64,000 nucleotides of DNA from Roseicella sp. DB1501 (GTDB taxonomy: Bacteria; Pseudomonadota; Alphaproteobacteria; Acetobacterales; Acetobacteraceae): assembly GCF_013112485.1 (NCBI RefSeq), contig NZ_JABFHG010000011.1, positions 62,001 through 126,000 on the forward strand. The letters run 5' to 3'. The notes beneath the pieces were generated by a model that saw nothing but the letters and a program-made list of their open reading frames with translations, did no database searches and was not told the DNA's origin. The translations under genes and the position numbers were made by a program. Every line of letters starts with the position of its first letter. Position 1 is the stretch's first letter. Shown in pieces: positions 45,996 through 56,831 of the stretch.

Positions 45996-47477
45996 TCACT
46001 GCAAATAGCGGCTGCGGAGATGCGCGGTGAAATCCTCGGGGTCGAGCGGCCTGCCCGTCGCCTGGCGCAGCAGGTCCTGGAAGCCGAGGCGCGCCCCCTG
46101 GCTGTGCACCTTCTCGCGCAACCAGCCCATCAGCGGCCGCATCTCGCCCCCGGCGAGCGCCGCGTCGATCTCCGGCCGGTCGCGCCGCGCCGCCCGCATG
46201 AGCTGCGCCGCCGCCATCGCGCCGAGGGTGTAGCTCGGGAAATAGCCGAAGGCGCCGTCATACCAGTGGATGTCCTGCAGGCAGCCCTGCGCGTCGTCCG
46301 GCGGGGCGATGCCGAGCAGCCCCCGCAGCCCCTCGCTCCAGGCGGCGGGGAGATCGGCAAGGGCGAGCCGATCCTCGATCAGCGCCCGCTCCAGCCGGAA
46401 GCGCAGGATGACATGCGCCGGATAGGTCAGCTCGTCGGCATCGACGCGGATGAAGCCGCGCGCCACCCGGCGCCAATGCGCCGCGAGGTTCGGCACGGAA
46501 TAGAGCGCGGCATCGCCGCCGAAGGTCCGCTGCAGCTCGCCGCCGAGGAAGCCGAGGAAGGCGTCGGAGCGGCAGGCCTGCATCTCGACGATCAGGCTCT
46601 GGCTCTCATGCGCCGCCATGCCGGCCGCCTCGCCCACCGGCTGGCGCGCCCAGGCTTCGGGCAGGCCGCGCTCGTACTGGGCGTGGCCGGTCTCGTGCAG
46701 CACGCCCATCAGCGCCTTGGCGACATCCGCCTCGGCATAGAAGGTGGTCAGGCGGATATCGGTGGGCGTGCCGCCGCAGAAGGGGTGCAGGCTCTCATCC
46801 AGCCGGGCATGCGCGTAGTCGAGCCCGGCCCGCTCCGACAGGGCGCGGCAGAGGCGACGCTGCCGCTCCACCGGGAAGGGGCCGGGCAGCGGCACCGGCG
46901 CCGGGCGGCGGGCCTGGATCGCCTCGGCCTGCGGCAGGGCCTCGCGCAGGAAGGCCTCGTAGGCGGCGAAGACCGGCTCCACCTCGGCCGCGGTCACGCC
47001 GCGCTGGTAGCCCTCCATCAGCGCGTCATAGGGGGCGAGGCCGAGCGTGGCGGAGAGCGCCGCCGCCATCTCCCGCTGCAGCCGCACCACCTCCTCGAGC
47101 CGCGGCCGGACCATGGCGAAATCCGCCCGCGCCTTGGCCTCCCGCCAGCAGGCCTCGCAGGCGCTGTTGGCGATCGCCATCGCTTCGACCAGCGCGGTGG
47201 GCAGCGCCGCAGCGCGGGCATGGGCGCGTCGCATGAGGGCGAGGTTGGCCGAGTCCCAGTCGCCGCTCGCCTCGGCGGCGGCGAGGTCGTCCGCCACCTC
47301 CGGCGCGGTCAGCAGGTCGTGCCCGAGGCCGGCCAGCACCGCGAGCTGCTCGCCCCGCGCCGCGGCGCCGCCGGCCGGCATCATGGCGCTGGCATCCCAG
47401 TGCAGCATGGCCTGCGCCTCGCCGAGGGTGGCGATGCGGGCGAAGCGCGCCTTCAGGCGCTCATAGGCGGTCGTCAT
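45996..47477 (-). CDS. M32 family metallocarboxypeptidase
   Basis: This is a 493-residue carboxypeptidase Taq-type zinc enzyme, cytoplasmic, which removes C-terminal residues from peptides. The zinc motif HETGH is at 260-264, and the third ligand is in GMAAHESQSLIVE about 25 residues later. The family has HExGH at the same place. The length matches the family (about 500). It lies 25 bases after the SURF1 gene and may be read from the oxidase operon. Confidence 0.93.
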   Translation of the reverse strand: MTTAYERLKARFARIATLGEAQAMLHWDASAMMPAGGAAARGEQLAVLAGLGHDLLTAPEVADDLAAAEASGDWDSANLALMRRAHARAAALPTALVEAMAIANSACEACWREAKARADFAMVRPRLEEVVRLQREMAAALSATLGLAPYDALMEGYQRGVTAAEVEPVFAAYEAFLREALPQAEAIQARRPAPVPLPGPFPVERQRRLCRALSERAGLDYAHARLDESLHPFCGGTPTDIRLTTFYAEADVAKALMGVLHETGHAQYERGLPEAWARQPVGEAAGMAAHESQSLIVEMQACRSDAFLGFLGGELQRTFGGDAALYSVPNLAAHWRRVARGFIRVDADELTYPAHVILRFRLERALIEDRLALADLPAAWSEGLRGLLGIAPPDDAQGCLQDIHWYDGAFGYFPSYTLGAMAAAQLMRAARRDRPEIDAALAGGEMRPLMGWLREKVHSQGARLGFQDLLRQATGRPLDPEDFTAHLRSRYLQ

Positions 47478-47502
47478 GGCAGGCTCCTCCCGGGGAAACG
47501 CG

Positions 47503-48204
47503 TCACGCCGGCGGCTGGCCCGCTCCGGTGTCGGGGCGCCGCAGCAGGAAGGCGATGGTCACGCCGACCAGCGCCGCCGCCAGGCCGTACCAGGTGATGG
47601 CATAGCCGAGATGCGGGTTGTTCGGCCGCGGCAGGCTGCGCGCCGCCGCCGGCAGCAGGTCCGGCGGGGTGCCGGGCGGCGCCAGCGCCACCAGGCCGAA
47701 GGGCGCAGGCGGCGGCAGGCCGAGGGCCGCGCCGATCGCCGCCGGATCGAAGAGGTAGAAGCGGCGCCCGGCCGGATCGTCGCGCGGCGAGTTCCAGTCG
47801 CGCTCGTCCGGCGCCCGGACATAGCCGGTGACGGTCACCTGCCCCTCCGGCCGCGCGATGCCCTGGCTGCGCTCCGCCGGCACCCAGCCACGATCGACCA
47901 GCAGGGGCGGCGCGCCGGGGCGCAGCAGCGGGGTCAGCAGATGCGCGCCCATCGTGGTGCCGCGCACCTCGAGACCAAGCAGCGCCTCCTGCGCATGGTC
48001 GAAGCGGCCGGTGGCGCTGACCTTTGCATAGGGCGGCGGCACGGCCGTGCCGAGCGGCTGCGCCGGCCTGGCCTCCGCGGCGGCGATGGTCGCCAGGAGG
48101 TCGGTCTTCCAATGCAGGCGCCGCACCTGCCAGGTGCCGAGGCCGAGCAGCACGGCGAGCAGGGGCAGCGCGAGCAGCACCAGCGCCCAGCGGCGCAGGG
48201 TCAT
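47503..48204 (-). CDS. SURF1-family cytochrome oxidase assembly protein
   Basis: This is a 233-residue inner-membrane protein with an N-terminal membrane helix (WALVLLALPLLAVLLGLGTWQVRRLHWK) and a C-terminal one (HLGYAITWYGLAAALVGVTI). The GTWQ motif and the NPHLGYAITW block are typical SURF1 signatures. It helps insert haem a into subunit I. It overlaps the DUF983 gene by four bases (ATGA). Confidence 0.94.
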   Translation of the reverse strand: MTLRRWALVLLALPLLAVLLGLGTWQVRRLHWKTDLLATIAAAEARPAQPLGTAVPPPYAKVSATGRFDHAQEALLGLEVRGTTMGAHLLTPLLRPGAPPLLVDRGWVPAERSQGIARPEGQVTVTGYVRAPDERDWNSPRDDPAGRRFYLFDPAAIGAALGLPPPAPFGLVALAPPGTPPDLLPAAARSLPRPNNPHLGYAITWYGLAAALVGVTIAFLLRRPDTGAGQPPA

Positions 48205-48572
48205 GCCGAGGCCCGCAGCCGGTGCCGGTATTGCAGCGCCACCAGCAGCGCCTTGGCCAGCCGCATCACCAGCAGCGAGAGCGGCAGCACGAGCACCGGC
48301 CAGAGCACCGCATGCAGCCAGAGCGGCGGCCGGTATTTCGCATCCACCACCAGCGCCGCGATCACCGCCAGCGCGCCGACGATGAAGATCCCCGCCATGG
48401 CCGGGCCATCGCCCGAATCATGCGCCCGCAGGTCCAGGCCGCATTCCGGGCAGGTCTCGCGCAACGTCAGCAGCCCGGAAAAGAGCGGGCCGCTGCCGCA
48501 GCGCGGACAGCGGCCCAGCAAGGCGACCGGCACCAGCGGGGCGGCTCCCTGCGGAGCCGGACCCGCCGCCAT
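48201..48572 (-). CDS. DUF983 zinc-ribbon membrane protein
   Basis: This 123-residue protein has two CxxC pairs (GRCPRCGSG and ETCPECGLDL) that form a likely zinc ribbon, and two membrane helices (about 55-75, 82-102). DUF983 genes sit in cytochrome oxidase operons in most alphaproteobacteria, but their role is unknown. The ATG at 48572 is one base after the ctaE stop, and the stop overlaps the SURF1 start. Confidence 0.9.
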   Translation of the reverse strand: MAAGPAPQGAAPLVPVALLGRCPRCGSGPLFSGLLTLRETCPECGLDLRAHDSGDGPAMAGIFIVGALAVIAALVVDAKYRPPLWLHAVLWPVLVLPLSLLVMRLAKALLVALQYRHRLRASA

Positions 48573-48573
48573 C

Positions 48574-49419
48574 TCAGTGCTCCATGATCTCGCCGGCACC
48601 CCAGACATAGATGCAGACGAAGAGGAACAGCCAGACCACGTCGACGAAGTGCCAGTACCAGGCGGCGGCCTCGAAGCCGAAATGCCGCTGCGGCGTGAAG
48701 GCGCCGCGCGAGGCCCGGATCAGGCAGACGAGCAGGAAGGTGGTGCCGACCAGCACGTGGAAGCCGTGGAAGCCGGTGGCGAGGAAGAAGGTCGAGGGAT
48801 AGATGCCGCCGGTGAAGGCGAAGGGCGCCTCGGAATACTCGATCGCCTGGAAGGTGGTGAAGCTGATGCCGAGGATCACCGTGAGCGCCAAGCCGAGGAC
48901 AAGGCCCTTGCGGTCGTTGTGCAGCAGCGAATGGTGCGCCCAGGTGACCGTGCAGCCCGAGAGCAGCAGGATCATCGTGTTGAGGAAGGGCAGGCCGAAG
49001 GGATCGAAGGTGTGGATCCCCTGCGGCGGCCAGACCGCCACCGCGGCGCCGGAGACGTGCTGCGGGTAGAGGGCGAAATGGAAGTAGGCCCAGAAGAAGG
49101 CGACGAAGAACATCACCTCGGAGGCGATGAACAGCGACATGCCGTAGCGCAGGCCAATGCGCACGACGGGCGTGTGCATGCCGGGCGTCCGCGCCTCGCG
49201 GATCACGTCACGCCACCAGAAGAACATGGTGGCGAGCACGCTGGCGATGCCGAGATAGAGCATCCAGTGGATGCCGTAATGCGCCAGCAGGACGATCCCG
49301 AGCACGAAGGCGCCGCCGGCGAAGGCTCCGGCGAGCGGCCAGGGCGAGGGATCGACCAGGTGGTAGGGGTGCTTGTGCAGCGGCGCGGGCTCCGCCGCGA
49401 GATCCGTGGTGCTGGCCAT
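48574..49419 (-). CDS. ctaE: Cytochrome c oxidase subunit III
   Basis: This 281-residue protein has seven predicted helices and the subunit III motifs HPYHLVDPSPWPL at the start, EVMFFVAFFWAYFH in the middle, GFHGFHVLVGTTFL, and WYWHFVDVVWLFLFV. It is part of the aa3-type oxidase core. It lies 144 bases after ctaG and is coupled to DUF983. Confidence 0.96.
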   Translation of the reverse strand: MASTTDLAAEPAPLHKHPYHLVDPSPWPLAGAFAGGAFVLGIVLLAHYGIHWMLYLGIASVLATMFFWWRDVIREARTPGMHTPVVRIGLRYGMSLFIASEVMFFVAFFWAYFHFALYPQHVSGAAVAVWPPQGIHTFDPFGLPFLNTMILLLSGCTVTWAHHSLLHNDRKGLVLGLALTVILGISFTTFQAIEYSEAPFAFTGGIYPSTFFLATGFHGFHVLVGTTFLLVCLIRASRGAFTPQRHFGFEAAAWYWHFVDVVWLFLFVCIYVWGAGEIMEH

Positions 49420-49563
49420 GTCTCGTCCTGGTTCGATCCTGTCAGGCGCCGTGGCGCGGGGCCGCATCGCCGGTGGTGGGCATCAATTCCGAAATCGCCG
49501 CCCCGATCAAGCCCGCCCGGTTGAGGCGTGCCGGGGATGTCCCACGTCTGTCCGGGCAGCGGC

Positions 49564-50193
49564 TCATGGCGTGGCGCGCGGGGCGGCGCCGACATGCGGC
49601 CCGGCGCTCGCCAGGGCGCCGGAGCGGTCCGCATCGTCGAGGCTGCGGAAGAAGGTGTAGTTGATGGTGACGGTGTGGATGTCCCGCGTCACCGGGTCCT
49701 CGGCCATCTTCGGGTCCACCCAGAAGGAGATCGGCATGTCCACCTGCTGCCCGGCCTCGAGCGTCTGCTGGTTGAAGCAGAAGCAAGCCGTCTTGTGGAA
49801 ATACTTGCCGACCACCTCCGGCGTGACGTTGTAGGTGGCGACGCCGGTGACCGGCACCGCGGCGGCATTGGCCGCCTTGTAGAAGGCCATCCCCTCCTCG
49901 CCGAGATGCAGCCGCATCGGCCCCTGCCCGGGCGCGAAGCTCCAGGGCAGGCCGGGATGGGTGTTGGCGTTGAAGCGAACGGTGACCAGGCGGTTCGAGG
50001 CGCCCGGCGCGGCCGTGCCGCCCACCTGCACCGTGCCGTTGTAGCCGGTGACACGGCAGAACATGGCGTAGAGCGGAACCGAGGCGAAGGAGAGGCCGAC
50101 CATGCCGCAGACGGCCGCGCCGACGCCGATGGCCATGCGGCGGTTGCGGCAGCGGAGCGTATCGGCGCGGGGATCCGAAGGGGGCTGGGTCAT
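49564..50193 (-). CDS. ctaG: Cytochrome c oxidase assembly protein CtaG (Cox11)
   Basis: This is a 209-residue membrane-anchored copper chaperone that delivers copper to the CuB site. It has one N-terminal helix and a periplasmic domain ending in TINYTFFRS. The copper-binding pair is in KTACFCFNQQTL (CxC), and SVPLYAMFCRVTGY lies after the helix. It follows the small membrane gene by 37 bases. Confidence 0.96.
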   Translation of the reverse strand: MTQPPSDPRADTLRCRNRRMAIGVGAAVCGMVGLSFASVPLYAMFCRVTGYNGTVQVGGTAAPGASNRLVTVRFNANTHPGLPWSFAPGQGPMRLHLGEEGMAFYKAANAAAVPVTGVATYNVTPEVVGKYFHKTACFCFNQQTLEAGQQVDMPISFWVDPKMAEDPVTRDIHTVTINYTFFRSLDDADRSGALASAGPHVGAAPRATP

Positions 50194-50230
50194 GGCTCGC
50201 AGGTGGCGGCGTGGCGTGGGACAGGCAAGG

Positions 50231-50359
50231 TCAGCCCCGCAGGACGCGCGCGGTGCTGATGAAGAAGAACAGGATGACGAGGGCGATCAGGATGCCCAGC
50301 ACCGCCCAGTTCTTCTGCCGGCGCCGACGCTCGAGATCGGCGCGCTGCTCGGGTGTCAT
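50231..50359 (-). CDS. Small single-helix membrane protein of the oxidase operon
   Basis: This is a 42-residue protein MTPEQRADLERRRRQKNWA followed by one hydrophobic helix (AVLGILIALVILFFFISTA). Its ATG overlaps the ctaB stop (ATGA). Such tiny genes (CoxF-like) lie between ctaB and ctaG in many alphaproteobacteria. The role is unknown. Confidence 0.85.
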   Translation of the reverse strand: MTPEQRADLERRRRQKNWAVLGILIALVILFFFISTARVLRG

Positions 50360-51294
50360 CCGAGCAGCATCCGGTCCGCCGCCAGCGCGATGAAGAGCAG
50401 GCCGAGATAGGAGAGCGAGTAGCGGAAGGCCTTCCGGGCAGGCGCATCGCCGGTGAGGCTGCGCCCGGCCGCATCCTGCCGGTCGCGCCAGACGGCGAGG
50501 GCGTGCCGGAGGAAGCCGGCCCCGAGGAGCAGCGCCGCCGCGGCGTAGATCCAGCCGGCGAAGCCGAGCAGCGTCGGCGCCAGCGTCAGCGGCACGAGCA
50601 GCAGGGTGTAGAGCAGCACCTGCCGCCGGGTCTCCCGCGCGCCATGGGTGACGGGCAGCATCGGCACGCCGACCCGCTCGTAATCGGCATGCGCGAAGAG
50701 GCTGAGGGCCCAGAAATGCGGCGGGGTCCAGAAGAAGATGATGGCGAAGAGCAGCAGCGGCTCCGGCGTCACGCTGCCGGTCACCGCCGCCCAGCCGATC
50801 ACCGGCGGGAAGGCGCCGGCGGCGCCGCCGATGACGATGTTCTGGCTGGTCCGGCGCTTCAGCCACATGGTGTAGACGAAGACGTAGAAGCCGATGGAGA
50901 CCGCCAGCACTCCCGCGGCCACCCAGTTCGTCGCCAGGCCGAGGATGATGATGGAGGCGGCGGCGAGCGCGACGCCATAGGCGAGCGCCGCCCCCGGCTC
51001 GATCCGGCCGGCCGGGATGGGGCGCGTGGCGGTGCGCTTCATCCGCGCGTCGATGTCGCGGTCGTACCACATGTTGATCGCGCCCGCCGCGCCGGCGCCG
51101 AGGGCGATGCAGATCACGGTGGCGATGCCGAGCGCCGGCGGCAGGTGGCCGGGCGCCACCAGCATCCCGACCAGCCCGGTCAGCACGACGAGCGAGATGA
51201 CCCGCGGCTTCAGCAGCGTGACCCAGTCACGGACCTCCGAGAGATCCTGCCGGATGACGGCATCCGAGGCGGAGGAAAGGGTCACGTCGCTCAT
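50356..51294 (-). CDS. ctaB: Protoheme IX farnesyltransferase (haem O synthase)
   Basis: This is a 312-residue membrane prenyltransferase of the UbiA family, with about nine helices. The metal-binding motif NMWYDRDIDARMKRTATRP is present, and a second aspartate-rich loop near LFAHADYERVG. It makes haem O for the oxidase. It lies 125 bases after ctaD with a hairpin in the gap. Confidence 0.95.
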   Translation of the reverse strand: MSDVTLSSASDAVIRQDLSEVRDWVTLLKPRVISLVVLTGLVGMLVAPGHLPPALGIATVICIALGAGAAGAINMWYDRDIDARMKRTATRPIPAGRIEPGAALAYGVALAAASIIILGLATNWVAAGVLAVSIGFYVFVYTMWLKRRTSQNIVIGGAAGAFPPVIGWAAVTGSVTPEPLLLFAIIFFWTPPHFWALSLFAHADYERVGVPMLPVTHGARETRRQVLLYTLLLVPLTLAPTLLGFAGWIYAAAALLLGAGFLRHALAVWRDRQDAAGRSLTGDAPARKAFRYSLSYLGLLFIALAADRMLLG

Positions 51295-51383
51295 GATTAC
51301 GGATCTGGGCCTTGTACCAGGGGGATGCCCTGCCCCGGGGATAAGGAGGGGGGAACAGGGCGAAACCGGTGGTCACAGGAGGG

Positions 51384-51410
51384 GATGCCGGGGCGCCTGG
51401 CCCCGGCATC
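51384..51410 (-). terminator. Hairpin between ctaD and ctaB
   Basis: GATGCCGGGG at 51384 pairs with CCCCGGCATC at 51401 across a 7-base loop. It lies 9 bases beyond the ctaD stop and may end or attenuate part of the transcript before ctaB. Confidence 0.55.
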
Positions 51411-51418
51411 GGCGCGCG

Positions 51419-53089
<1,671 letters not shown>

Positions 53090-53107
53090 TCAGTCCTGCC
53101 GCCGGGC

Positions 53108-54025
53108 TCACCGGGGCAGGGCTGCGAGCTGCTGCGCATCGGCCGGCGCGGCCGCGGCCACCGGGGCCGGGCTGCCATCGGCCTGCGCGTACTTGGTCTT
53201 CGCCTCGGCGGCCCAGGCATCGAACTCGGCCTTCGGCACCGCCTGCACCTGGATCGGCATGAACCAGTGGTTGGTGCCGCAGATCTGGTTGCACTGCCCG
53301 TAGAAGGTCCCCGGCCGGTCGGCCTTGAACCAGGTCTCCAGCGTGCGGCCGGGGATGGTGTATTTCTGCACGCCGAGCGCGGGCACGAAGAAGCTGTGGA
53401 TCACGTCCTGGCCGGTTGTCAGCACGCGGACGGTGGCGCCGACCGGAATCACCAGCGGCTCGTCCACCGCGAGGTTGCGCGGCTGGCCCGGCTGCAGGTC
53501 CTCGGTCGGGATCGGGCGGCTGTCGAAGGCGAAGTTGCCGCTGTCCGGATAGGCGTAGTGCCAGTACCATTGCCGGCCCTGCACGTTGATGGTCAGGTCG
53601 GCGTCCCGCGCCCGGTCCTCATAATAGATGAGGCGGAAGGACGGGATGGCGATCACCACCAGGATCAGCACCGGCACGACGGTCCAGGCGATCTCGATGA
53701 TGGTGTTGTGGCTGGTGCGGGACGGCGTCGGATTGGCCGCCTCGCGGAAGCGGAACACCACATAGGCCAGCAGCGCCAGCACGAAGGCGGTGATGGCGAT
53801 GATGATCCACAGTACCAGCGTATTGAAGTCGTGAATCGCTTCCTTCACCGGGCCGGCCGCCGGCTGCAGGCCGAGCCCCCAGGGCGTCGGCTGGCCGACG
53901 ACGGCCCCGGACTCATCATGACCCTGCGCCAGGGCCGTGCCGATGAGGGAAGCGGCCCCGAAGAGACCGGCCAGTGCGAGCCGCATTGCGAGCCCCGATG
54001 CCTTAGCGAACCATCGCCCGTTCAC
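53108..54025 (-). CDS. ctaC: Cytochrome c oxidase subunit II
   Basis: This is a roughly 305-residue protein with a signal peptide ending near GTALAQG, two membrane helices (about 65-85, 110-130) and a periplasmic CuA domain. The CuA site reads FYGQCNQICGTNHWFM. The usual Glu of the CSELCG motif, which binds through its backbone, is Gln here. I chose the GTG at 54025 with GGGAAG upstream; an in-frame ATG at 53986 would shorten the signal peptide by 13. It is the first gene of the oxidase operon. Confidence 0.95.
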   Translation of the reverse strand: MNGRWFAKASGLAMRLALAGLFGAASLIGTALAQGHDESGAVVGQPTPWGLGLQPAAGPVKEAIHDFNTLVLWIIIAITAFVLALLAYVVFRFREAANPTPSRTSHNTIIEIAWTVVPVLILVVIAIPSFRLIYYEDRARDADLTINVQGRQWYWHYAYPDSGNFAFDSRPIPTEDLQPGQPRNLAVDEPLVIPVGATVRVLTTGQDVIHSFFVPALGVQKYTIPGRTLETWFKADRPGTFYGQCNQICGTNHWFMPIQVQAVPKAEFDAWAAEAKTKYAQADGSPAPVAAAAPADAQQLAALPR

Positions 54026-54207
54026 ACGTCGCTTCCCATTCCCGTCCGGGCCGGCGACCCGCGCCGCCCTGTCGCATTCCTGCCGGCCGCAAGGCAGCCG
54101 GCGCACCGCTCCGCCAGGGGCAGAACAGACGCGGCCGGACCATAAGTCCCGGCATGGTCCTGCACAAGTGAGGCGCCCCCGGCCCGCAGCAAGCCTGGCG
54201 CGAATTC

Positions 54208-54543
54208 TCAGCTGCCGGCCTCCGACTCGGCATCGACTTCCGCGACATGATCGACCATGTCCGACAGCATTGATCGGATATGCTCGTCCTGCACCGCGTA
54301 GAAGACCTGCCGGCCCCGGCGGTCGGCCTGCAGCAGCCGCGCCGCGCGCAGCAGCCGCAGGTGGTGCGAGACCAGCGAGGCGGAGATGCCGATGCGGTCC
54401 GCCATCTCGCCCACCGCGGCCGGCGCGTCGAGGCAGGCGAGAATGATCCGCAGCCGCGTTGGGTCGCTCATCAGGCGGAACATCTCCGCCAGCTCGACCA
54501 CTTGGTCCTCGCCGATCCTCGGCCGTCCGCGCATCATCCCCAT
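54208..54543 (-). CDS. ArsR/SmtB family metal-sensing repressor
   Basis: This 111-residue winged-helix protein has a helix-turn-helix in MSDPTRLRIILACLDAPAA and VGEMADRIGISASLVSHHLR. Its last helix carries D86-x-H88-x10-H99-xx-E102, the spacing of the alpha-5 zinc site of CzrA (D84, H86, H97, H100) with Glu replacing the last His. This suggests it senses zinc, cobalt or a related divalent metal. It is divergent from the NRAMP gene, and a palindrome lies in the space between, so it likely controls metal uptake. Confidence 0.88.
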   Translation of the reverse strand: MGMMRGRPRIGEDQVVELAEMFRLMSDPTRLRIILACLDAPAAVGEMADRIGISASLVSHHLRLLRAARLLQADRRGRQVFYAVQDEHIRSMLSDMVDHVAEVDAESEAGS

Positions 54544-54665
54544 CCCAGCATCGCTCGGCCCCACAGTTGCGCAGAGCAAGGCCACGCCACAAGCCGCCCT
54601 TGACACCGCCGCTGCCCGGGGGCACCTGCTGCACCACCCATAACCACCTGAAAAACAAGGATCGT

Positions 54666-54689
54666 CTGAACAGTTGAAGACCTGTTCAG
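54666..54689. promoter_or_regulatory. ArsR-type operator palindrome upstream of mntH
   Basis: CTGAACAG at 54666-54673 and CTGTTCAG at 54682-54689 form a perfect 8-bp inverted repeat with an 8-base spacer. The TGAACA-TGTTCA type half-sites are typical for ArsR/SmtB repressors. It lies 22 bases before the transporter ATG. Confidence 0.65.
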
Positions 54690-54711
54690 CCATGCCGGCC
54701 GGCTTGTCCCC

Positions 54712-56079
54712 ATGCTGACCCGGCCCGAGCCCGAGCCTGCCCCCATGCCAGGCCCGCTGCGGGACCCGTTGCCGGGACAGGATCGCGGCGGCGTCAGCCT
54801 GCCCGAGATGCACCGCAGCGTCCGCGTGCCGGATTCCGCGGGATGGCTGCGCCGGTTGCTGGCCTTCATCGGCCCCGGCTACCTCGTCGCCGTCGGCTAC
54901 ATGGATCCGGGAAACTGGGCCACCGCGCTCGCCGGCGGCTCGGCCTTCGGCTACACGCTGCTGACCGTCGCGCTGCTCTCCTCGCTGATGGCCATGCTGC
55001 TGCAGGCGCTCTGCGCCCGGGTCGGCATCGCCACGGGCCGCGATTTGGCGCAGCTCTGCCGCGACCGCTTCTCCCGCCCGACCAGCCTCGGCCTCTGGGT
55101 GCTGGCGGAGATCGCGATCTGCGCCACCGATCTCGCGGAGCTCATCGGCACCGCCATCGCGCTGCAATTGCTCTTCGGCATCCCGCTCATCATCGGCGTG
55201 CTGCTCACCGCCCTCGATGCGCTGCTGATCCTCTGGCTGCAGCACCGCGGCGTGCGCTGGCTGGAGGCGCTGGTGGCGGGGCTGATGTTCCTCGTCTTCG
55301 GCTGCTTCGCGGCGCAGCTCATCCTGGCTCAGCCGGACTGGGGGGCGGTCCTCGCCGGCTACCTGCCGCAGGCCTCGATCGTCACCGACGGGCAGCAGCT
55401 CTACATCGCCATCGGCATCCTCGGCGCCACGGTGATGCCACACAACCTCTACCTGCACACCGCCATCGTGCAGTCCCGCGACTATGGGGAGGGGGTCGCG
55501 GCAAAGCGGGAGGCGATCCGCTTCGCCGCCATCGACAGCTCGATCGCGCTGTCGCTGGCGCTGCTGGTGAACTCCGCCATCCTCATCACCGCCGCCGCCG
55601 TCTTCCATGCCGGCGGCCGCACCGAGGTCGCGGAGATCCAGGAAGCCTATGAGCTGCTGACGCCGATGGTCGGCACCGCCGCAGCAGCCACGCTCTTCGC
55701 CGTCGCGCTGCTCGCCTGCGGCCTCAACTCCACCGTGACCGCGACGCTGGCCGGCCAGGCCGTGATGGAGGGCTTCCTCGGCCTGCGGCTGCCGCCCGTC
55801 ATCCGCCGGCTGATCACCCGCCTCATCGCCATCGTGCCGGCGGTGCTCGTCACCTGGTGGCACGGGGAGTCCGGCACGGCGCAGCTGCTGATCCTCTCGC
55901 AGGTCATCCTCTGCCTGCAGCTTCCCTTCGCGGTGGTGCCGCTGATGCTCGTCGCCTCGGACCGCCGGAGCCTCGGGGCGCTGGCAACGCCGCGCTGGCA
56001 ACTCGGGCTCGGCTGGGCGGCCACCATCCTGATCGTGGCGATGAACCTGAAGCTGCTCTGGGACGCCGTGGCCGGCTGA
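54712..56079 (+). CDS. mntH: NRAMP family divalent metal transporter
   Basis: This is a 455-residue inner-membrane transporter with about 11 helices. The metal-binding signatures are DPGN (65-68, in [11 protein letters not shown]) and [10 protein letters not shown] near residue 242, where the methionine gives preference for transition metals. These carriers import manganese or iron with protons. A basic, proline-rich N-terminus of 45 residues precedes the first helix; a start further in is possible. It is divergent from the ArsR gene. Confidence 0.93.
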   Translation: MLTRPEPEPAPMPGPLRDPLPGQDRGGVSLPEMHRSVRVPDSAGWLRRLLAFIGPGYLVAVGYMDPGNWATALAGGSAFGYTLLTVALLSSLMAMLLQALCARVGIATGRDLAQLCRDRFSRPTSLGLWVLAEIAICATDLAELIGTAIALQLLFGIPLIIGVLLTALDALLILWLQHRGVRWLEALVAGLMFLVFGCFAAQLILAQPDWGAVLAGYLPQASIVTDGQQLYIAIGILGATVMPHNLYLHTAIVQSRDYGEGVAAKREAIRFAAIDSSIALSLALLVNSAILITAAAVFHAGGRTEVAEIQEAYELLTPMVGTAAAATLFAVALLACGLNSTVTATLAGQAVMEGFLGLRLPPVIRRLITRLIAIVPAVLVTWWHGESGTAQLLILSQVILCLQLPFAVVPLMLVASDRRSLGALATPRWQLGLGWAATILIVAMNLKLLWDAVAG

Positions 56080-56123
56080 GGCCGGCATTGACGGCGGGGC
56101 GCCGGGCGGCCGAGATCGCTGCC

Positions 56124-56801
56124 ATGCGCCCCCTCCTCGCCGGCCTGCTGCTCGCCCCGCTCGGCCTCGCCCGGCCGGCGCTGGCCGAGGCGGATCCCTG
56201 GACCGCCTGCCGCCAGGCGATCGTCGCCGCCGAGCCGAGCTCCGGCCTGCCGCGCGGCCTGCTGCTGGCCATCGCCCTGGTCGAGAGCGGCCGCAGCGAT
56301 CCCCGCAGCGGCCGTTTCGAGCCCTGGCCCTGGGCGCTGAACGTGGAGGGCGAGGCGCGCATCCTGCCGAGCCAGGCCGCCGCGGTCGCCGAGGTGGCGG
56401 CGTTGCAGGCGGCCGGCCGGCGCTCCATCGACATCGGCTGCATGCAGGTCAACCTGCTCTACCACCCGAAGGCCTTCCCGGATGTGGCGACCGGCCTGCA
56501 GCCAGAGGCCAATATCCGCTACGCCATCACCTTCCTGACGGCGCTGCATGGCCGCTTTGGCAATTGGGCGGAGGCGATCGCCAATTACCACTCGGCCGAT
56601 GCGGCGCGCGGCGCCGGCTATCAGCGCCGGGTGCTGCTCGCCCGGCTCGGCGCGGTCTGGCAGGCGGGGGGCGGGGCGGTGCCGCTGCCGCCGGGCAGCG
56701 CCGCGGCGCTCTGCGCGCCGGGGCACGCGCCATCCCTGCTGATCGGCCCGCGGGCGCCGCGGCCGCGGCTCACCTGCCGCGGCGCGGCGCATCGCCGCTG
56801 A
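56124..56801 (+). CDS. Lytic transglycosylase-like (SLT) protein, secreted
   Basis: This is a 225-residue exported protein with signal peptide MRPLLAGLLLAPLGLARPALAE. An SLT-type fold follows: catalytic E in LLLAIALVESGRSDPRSGR, then IDIGCMQVNLLYH and AEAIANYHSADAARGAGYQ, all typical of GH23-type enzymes that cut peptidoglycan. It lies 44 bases after mntH on the same strand, probably by chance. Confidence 0.85.
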   Translation: MRPLLAGLLLAPLGLARPALAEADPWTACRQAIVAAEPSSGLPRGLLLAIALVESGRSDPRSGRFEPWPWALNVEGEARILPSQAAAVAEVAALQAAGRRSIDIGCMQVNLLYHPKAFPDVATGLQPEANIRYAITFLTALHGRFGNWAEAIANYHSADAARGAGYQRRVLLARLGAVWQAGGGAVPLPPGSAAALCAPGHAPSLLIGPRAPRPRLTCRGAAHRR

Positions 56802-56831
56802 AGGCCGGCCACGGCCCTCAGGCCCAAGGCT

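Noticed and set aside
53108-54025. Gln in place of Glu in the CuA motif of subunit II as a possible loss of function
   Set aside because: That residue binds copper through its backbone oxygen, so Gln should be tolerated; both Cys, the His and the Met are present.
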